This document shows positions 12,952 to 15,356 of a stretch of 15,356 nt of DNA, piece by piece. The notes beneath the pieces were generated by a model. That model was not told the origin of the DNA. It made no database searches and saw nothing but the letters and a program-made list of their open reading frames with translations. The DNA lies in NCBI GenBank assembly GCA_937915065.1, contig CALDMR010000075.1:1-15356 (forward strand). Direction: 5' to 3'. Numbering within the stretch: the first letter of the stretch is position 1; every line of letters begins with the position of its first letter. A program made the position numbers and the translations under genes. This DNA comes from an uncultured Clostridia bacterium. GTDB taxonomy: Bacteria; Bacillota; Clostridia; Oscillospirales; Oscillospiraceae.

Positions 12952-13503
12952 TTGGGAATTTCATTGTCACATGCCCGCTATGAGGAAATTAAGCAGATTG
13001 TGGTAGACCTTTTTGTACGGTATAATGTTTCCTGTGTGCCGGTAAACGGCTTTGAATTGGCTACGAAAATGGGAATTACAGTTGTGCCGTATTCTGCATT
13101 TTCAGAAAGCAAGCGTTGGTTGCTGTTCAAAAAAAGTGAAGATGGATTCTGCGTCCAAAAAAACACCGGCGAATGGTTTATTTATTATAATGACCAAAGG
13201 GAGTATGGACGCATAAACAATACCATCTTTCATGAAATAGGGCACATTGTTTTAGATCACAGCGAAGATAGTGAACTTGCGGAAAAAGAGGTGAAATTCT
13301 TCGCTAAATATGCCTTGGTTCCCCCCGTCCTTGTTCATAAGCTGAGATTACATGATCCGGCGGAAATTGCATCCATATTCGAAGTCAGCTATGAAGCAGC
13401 CTGTTACGCTTATTCGTATTATCAAAAATGGTTGCAATATGGAGGGACAAGCTATACCAACTATGAGGTCACTCTATTGAATTTGTTTCGAGAGGTGGCT
13501 TGA
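12952..13503 (+). CDS. ImmA/IrrE family metallo-endopeptidase
   Basis: A 183-aa zinc peptidase of the ImmA/IrrE (gluzincin-like) family. The zinc-binding motif HEIGH (94-98) lies in INNTIFHEIGHIVLDH, and the third ligand is probably E113 in AEKEVKFFAKYALVP, the family's E-x-x-A/F-A-x-x-L-x-x-P pattern. Relatives cleave XRE repressors after DNA damage or cell-cell signals. It starts at TTG (12952) with GAGGAG 5 nt upstream and only 2 bp after the repressor stop, so the two genes are tightly coupled. The C-terminus (about 125-183) is helical and typical of the family's regulatory part. A hairpin (13527-13570) follows the gene. Confidence 0.92.
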   Translation: MGISLSHARYEEIKQIVVDLFVRYNVSCVPVNGFELATKMGITVVPYSAFSESKRWLLFKKSEDGFCVQKNTGEWFIYYNDQREYGRINNTIFHEIGHIVLDHSEDSELAEKEVKFFAKYALVPPVLVHKLRLHDPAEIASIFEVSYEAACYAYSYYQKWLQYGGTSYTNYEVTLLNLFREVA

Positions 13504-13526
13504 TGGAGGTGGTGAATACAAAAATA

Positions 13527-13570
13527 AAAACACACCCGTAAGCTGTTGGCGCAGCGAACAGATGTGTTTT
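13527..13570 (+). terminator. Two-tier stem-loop after the ImmA-like gene
   Basis: AAAACACA (13527-13534) pairs with TGTGTTTT (13563-13570), with an inner stem CTGTT/AACAG (13543-13547/13557-13561). The 3' arm ends in four Ts, so it can act as a terminator for the XRE/ImmA operon. Confidence 0.6.
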
Positions 13571-13574
13571 CATA

Positions 13575-13624
13575 CAGAATATGTTAAACATATCCATTGG
13601 ACACGGTTATTTTAGCATATTCTG
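13575..13624. promoter_or_regulatory. Nested inverted repeats upstream of the DUF4417-like operon
   Basis: CAGAATATG (13575-13583) and CATATTCTG (13616-13624) are exact 9-bp inverted copies 32 nt apart. Inside the left part lies a 15-bp perfect palindrome, ATATGTT-A-AACATAT (13579-13593). They occupy the only intergenic space before the last operon and are probable operator or promoter elements, perhaps for the XRE protein, although the sequence differs from the operator at 12564-12584. Confidence 0.6.
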
Positions 13625-13692
13625 CGCTGAAAGTCTATTGGCAGAACAAACAAAGAAGCGGCACCCGCCGCAGAAAGGACGCTAAAGTACCG

Positions 13693-14316
13693 ATGACAAC
13701 AAAATCCATGAGAAAAAATCCACTTTTTATGCGAAACAGCTTTACTGGGAGAGGGCGCTGGAATATCCCTCTGATCCACAAACAAGAGCTTAACACAGAG
13801 TCAATCTCGTTAATTGCTTGTTCTGATACCAGAAGCAGGGACAACGAGATAAATCGAAAAAGCGGTGTTCACTTTTTTGTGGATGATTACCGGTTTGAAG
13901 GAATCTATACACAGCCAGAACGCACATTGGCGAAATACTCTCAGTACGCATTTCTTCTCAGTCCTGATTTTTCCACCTATGCCGATATGGATCTGTGGCG
14001 TCAAATTGAGAATGTCGCCAAAAACCGTTGGGTTGGTGCATTTTGGCAGAGTAAAGGATTGACGGTAATTCCTACGATTAGTTGGAGCACACCGCGCAGT
14101 TATGATTTTTGCTTTGATGGAGTAGAGCAAAATGCGATTGTAGCCGTCAGCACGCTTGGATGCAGGAAATCAAATCTTTCGTTCATGCGTGGATACGAGA
14201 CCATGCTGAATAAACTTGCTCCGAAAACAGTTATCTGTTTCGGAACGCCCTTTCCCGAGATGGAAGGCAACCTTGTTTGTGTGGATTACCGTTCATCCAG
14301 AAAGGTGGTGCGTTGA
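13693..14316 (+). CDS. DUF4417 domain-containing, phage-type protein
   Basis: A 207-aa protein matching DUF4417, an uncharacterised family common in phages and integrative elements of Bacillota. Recognisable conserved blocks are GVHFFVDDYRFEGIYTQPE, LSPDFSTYADMDLW, NRWVGAFWQSKGLTVIPTISW and SYDFCFDGVEQNAIVAVSTLG. The alternating beta/alpha pattern with acidic DD and SPDFS motifs suggests a TIM-barrel- or radical-enzyme-like fold, but no activity is known. The start is uncertain: the ATG at 13693 is the first with an AAGGA nearby (13 nt upstream, rather far). The frame extends to TTG 13597, inside the upstream inverted repeat, and a later ATG lies at 13708. The next gene starts 1 bp after the stop. 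The operon is AT-richer than the R-M genes. Confidence 0.8.
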   Translation: MTTKSMRKNPLFMRNSFTGRGRWNIPLIHKQELNTESISLIACSDTRSRDNEINRKSGVHFFVDDYRFEGIYTQPERTLAKYSQYAFLLSPDFSTYADMDLWRQIENVAKNRWVGAFWQSKGLTVIPTISWSTPRSYDFCFDGVEQNAIVAVSTLGCRKSNLSFMRGYETMLNKLAPKTVICFGTPFPEMEGNLVCVDYRSSRKVVR

Positions 14317-14317
14317 T

Positions 14318-14746
14318 ATGGGTGGCAGAGGCACTTTTGCATTGGGAAATCTTGTTCCGTATCAATATGAAACTGTTGACTGCATCGAAGGAGTAAAAAT
14401 TCTCGAACCTGTCAATAAAAGAAATAGCTTTAATATGCCCGCAGAAGCCCATTCTTCTCAGGCATATATACTGTTAGATAAGAACGGCGTGTTTCGACAG
14501 TACCGAGAATACGATGCTAAGCATCGTATTACCAAAGAAATAGGGTTTCATTTTGAAAGCGGATTGTCCGAAAGTGGAAAAAGTGTATTTCATATACATG
14601 AGTTTTCCAAACCTGGTATTGATAACAGGCAAAAGGGGCGGCTGATGACTCCAGAAGAAATTTCACGTTATCGAAAATATTTCAAAAATGTGAGTCAGGA
14701 AATAATTGAGGCCTATCTGGATTATTACAGGAGGATAACACGATGA
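14318..14746 (+). CDS. Phage-type MGGRG-starting protein of unknown function
   Basis: A 142-aa protein beginning MGGRGTFALGNLVPYQYETV. The glycine-rich MGGRG start is shared with many small clostridial phage proteins, some encoded beside structural genes. Other features are EAHSSQAYILLDKNGVFRQYREYD (about 43-66), KHRITKEIGFHFE, and a C-terminal HIHEF segment followed by LMTPEEISRYRKYF. The conserved Arg, Tyr, Asp and His residues in YREYD...HIHEF resemble small phage-encoded nuclease or toxin-like domains, but I cannot assign one. The ATG at 14318 is preceded by AAAGGTGG and lies 1 bp after the DUF4417 stop. Its own stop overlaps the next start by 4 bp (ATGA). Frame-open sequence upstream lies within the DUF4417 gene. 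Confidence 0.75.
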   Translation: MGGRGTFALGNLVPYQYETVDCIEGVKILEPVNKRNSFNMPAEAHSSQAYILLDKNGVFRQYREYDAKHRITKEIGFHFESGLSESGKSVFHIHEFSKPGIDNRQKGRLMTPEEISRYRKYFKNVSQEIIEAYLDYYRRITR

Positions 14747-15015
14747 TTGGAAAGTCCTTTCAATCTTTTATAGATGAACTGTATTACAATCCGGAAATCG
14801 AATTTTTTTATCGCGGTGAGCGGTATATGATTTCTGGATATGTTGAGGAAAATCAATATACTTTGGAAGTAACCAATATTGGCACATCTTCTGTCTTGTT
14901 CAAAGTAACCGCTGCATCCAGAGACGCTTGTGTGTCGAACTTTGAGAATGCCCCAATTTTTAACGCAAAAACAATATTTGAGGCCGAGAAAGAGATTGAG
15001 GTTTTATACGGCTAA
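14743..15015 (+). CDS. Hypothetical 90-aa protein, last gene of the element
   Basis: A small soluble acidic protein with no family I can name. It starts MIGKSFQSFIDELYYNPEIE and shows an alternating strand pattern (FFYRGERYMISGYVEENQYTLEVTNI), then a helix near the end (NAKTIFEAEKEIEVLYG). The EFFYRGERYMISGY segment suggests a small beta-rich, SH3- or tail-fibre-like fold, with low certainty. The ATG overlaps the preceding stop by 4 bp and AGGAGG lies about 9 nt upstream, so it is the third gene of a coupled operon with the DUF4417-like and MGGRG genes. The sequence is AT-rich. It ends 189 bp before the right attachment repeat. Confidence 0.7.
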   Translation: MIGKSFQSFIDELYYNPEIEFFYRGERYMISGYVEENQYTLEVTNIGTSSVLFKVTAASRDACVSNFENAPIFNAKTIFEAEKEIEVLYG

Positions 15016-15083
15016 CTTTTCGGTTGAAAGATGGGTAATCGATTTCTGATGTCCGCAGAGCAACTAATACTATAAATACAGCT

Positions 15084-15119
15084 ACAGCCATCACCGCAAA
15101 TCAAGTCGGTGATGGCTGT
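15084..15119 (+). terminator. Intrinsic terminator at the right end of the element
   Basis: ACAGCCATCACCG (15084-15096) pairs perfectly over 13 bp with CGGTGATGGCTGT (15107-15119), with a 10-nt loop, and is followed by TTTCATTC. It would end the DUF4417 operon and insulate the chromosome from it. Confidence 0.85.
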
Positions 15120-15204
15120 TTCATTCGTTCTGCGCAGAACAGGGTATAGACGAATTATTTGTAGCAGTGTGCTTTCCTGATCGTTGTCGTATCGTCCATA
15201 TGCT

Positions 15205-15226
15205 TTACGCCATTTTTACGCCATTT
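15205..15226. repeat. attR: 22-bp direct repeat, right end of the element
   Basis: An exact copy of 152-173, again two tandem TTACGCCATTT units. The element between the two copies is 15,053 bp counting one repeat. Beyond it, weak similarity to the left inner flank continues (CCGTGTGGAAGTG against ACGCGTTGAGTTT). Confidence 0.85.
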
Positions 15227-15356
15227 CCGTGTGGAAGTGCGTGGAAAGACATGGACTTATATGCGGCTGATTTTTCTAAAAATGCTTGTAATATCAGGCT
15301 TTATCGGCTTTTGGAGAGATATAAGAAGTTATAAAATCAGGCCGGTCCCCTCCGAT
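15227..15356. other. Right flank outside the element, no gene identified
   Basis: 130 bp beyond attR, AT-rich, ending in AGGCCGGTCCCCTCCGAT. I see no tRNA end and no recognisable protein. One plus-strand frame is open from 15201 to the window edge, but this is too short to judge. If the insertion is simple, this is the native upstream sequence of ychF and may contain its promoter; it could also be the end of another element that uses the same site. Confidence 0.5.

Noticed and set aside
15227..15356. A tRNA 3' end as the integration target
   Set aside because: Neither flank nor the 22-bp repeat folds into a T-arm/acceptor pattern. The target is the intergenic region upstream of ychF.

Overview
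The window appears to hold one complete integrated element of about 15.05 kb with short chromosomal flanks. The host looks like a low-to-mid-GC gut-type member of the Clostridia (Bacillota). This is inferred from strong GGAGG ribosome binding sites, a Tn916-type integrase/excisionase pair, a cysteine-rich VLP protein, RepA_N and MobC proteins, and a chromosomal ychF gene at the left edge. I cannot name a species.

Boundaries: ychF (minus strand, 5' end only) lies at 1-86. An exact 22-bp direct repeat, itself two tandem copies of TTACGCCATTT, occurs at 152-173 and 15205-15226. The tyrosine integrase ends 13 bp inside the left copy. I read these as attL and attR, so the element sits 65 bp upstream of the ychF start codon. 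Positions 15227-15356 would be the chromosome, or another element, on the far side.

Left module, minus strand (186-3163), reading right to left: mobC, a translationally coupled 44-aa ORF, a RepA_N-type protein, a cysteine-rich VLP protein, excisionase and integrase. No relaxase gene is present, so the element carries a mobilization accessory gene without its partner.

Non-coding centre (3164-3834): five imperfect copies of a 19-bp repeat, an AT-rich palindrome and a cluster of hairpins, including an 11-bp inverted repeat enclosing two tandem 11-bp repeats. This is the best candidate for oriT and/or a replication origin. A strong promoter at its right edge starts the cargo.

Right module, plus strand with one minus-strand regulator: AbiEi/AbiEii toxin-antitoxin; a type III restriction-modification pair (mod, res) in which the methylase target-recognition segment is AT-rich and looks swapped in; a divergent XRE regulator/SLOG-fold protein pair around a set of AGGCTAT half-sites; a large-type serine recombinase without a zinc ribbon, followed by an unrecognised 143-aa gene; an XRE/ImmA-type repressor and protease pair behind a near-consensus promoter with an operator-like palindrome; and an AT-richer three-gene operon (DUF4417-like, a MGGRG-starting phage-type protein, a 90-aa unknown) behind a nested inverted repeat.

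In overview this is a mobilizable or formerly mobilizable defence island. The int/xis and XRE/ImmA genes probably handle integration and its control, the mobC/rep/ori region is the transfer-replication remnant, and AbiE, type III R-M and perhaps the SLOG and DUF4417 units are anti-phage or anti-element cargo. The parts least explained by known families are XRE/SLOG, the DUF4417 triad with its inverted repeats, and the relaxase-less mob locus.
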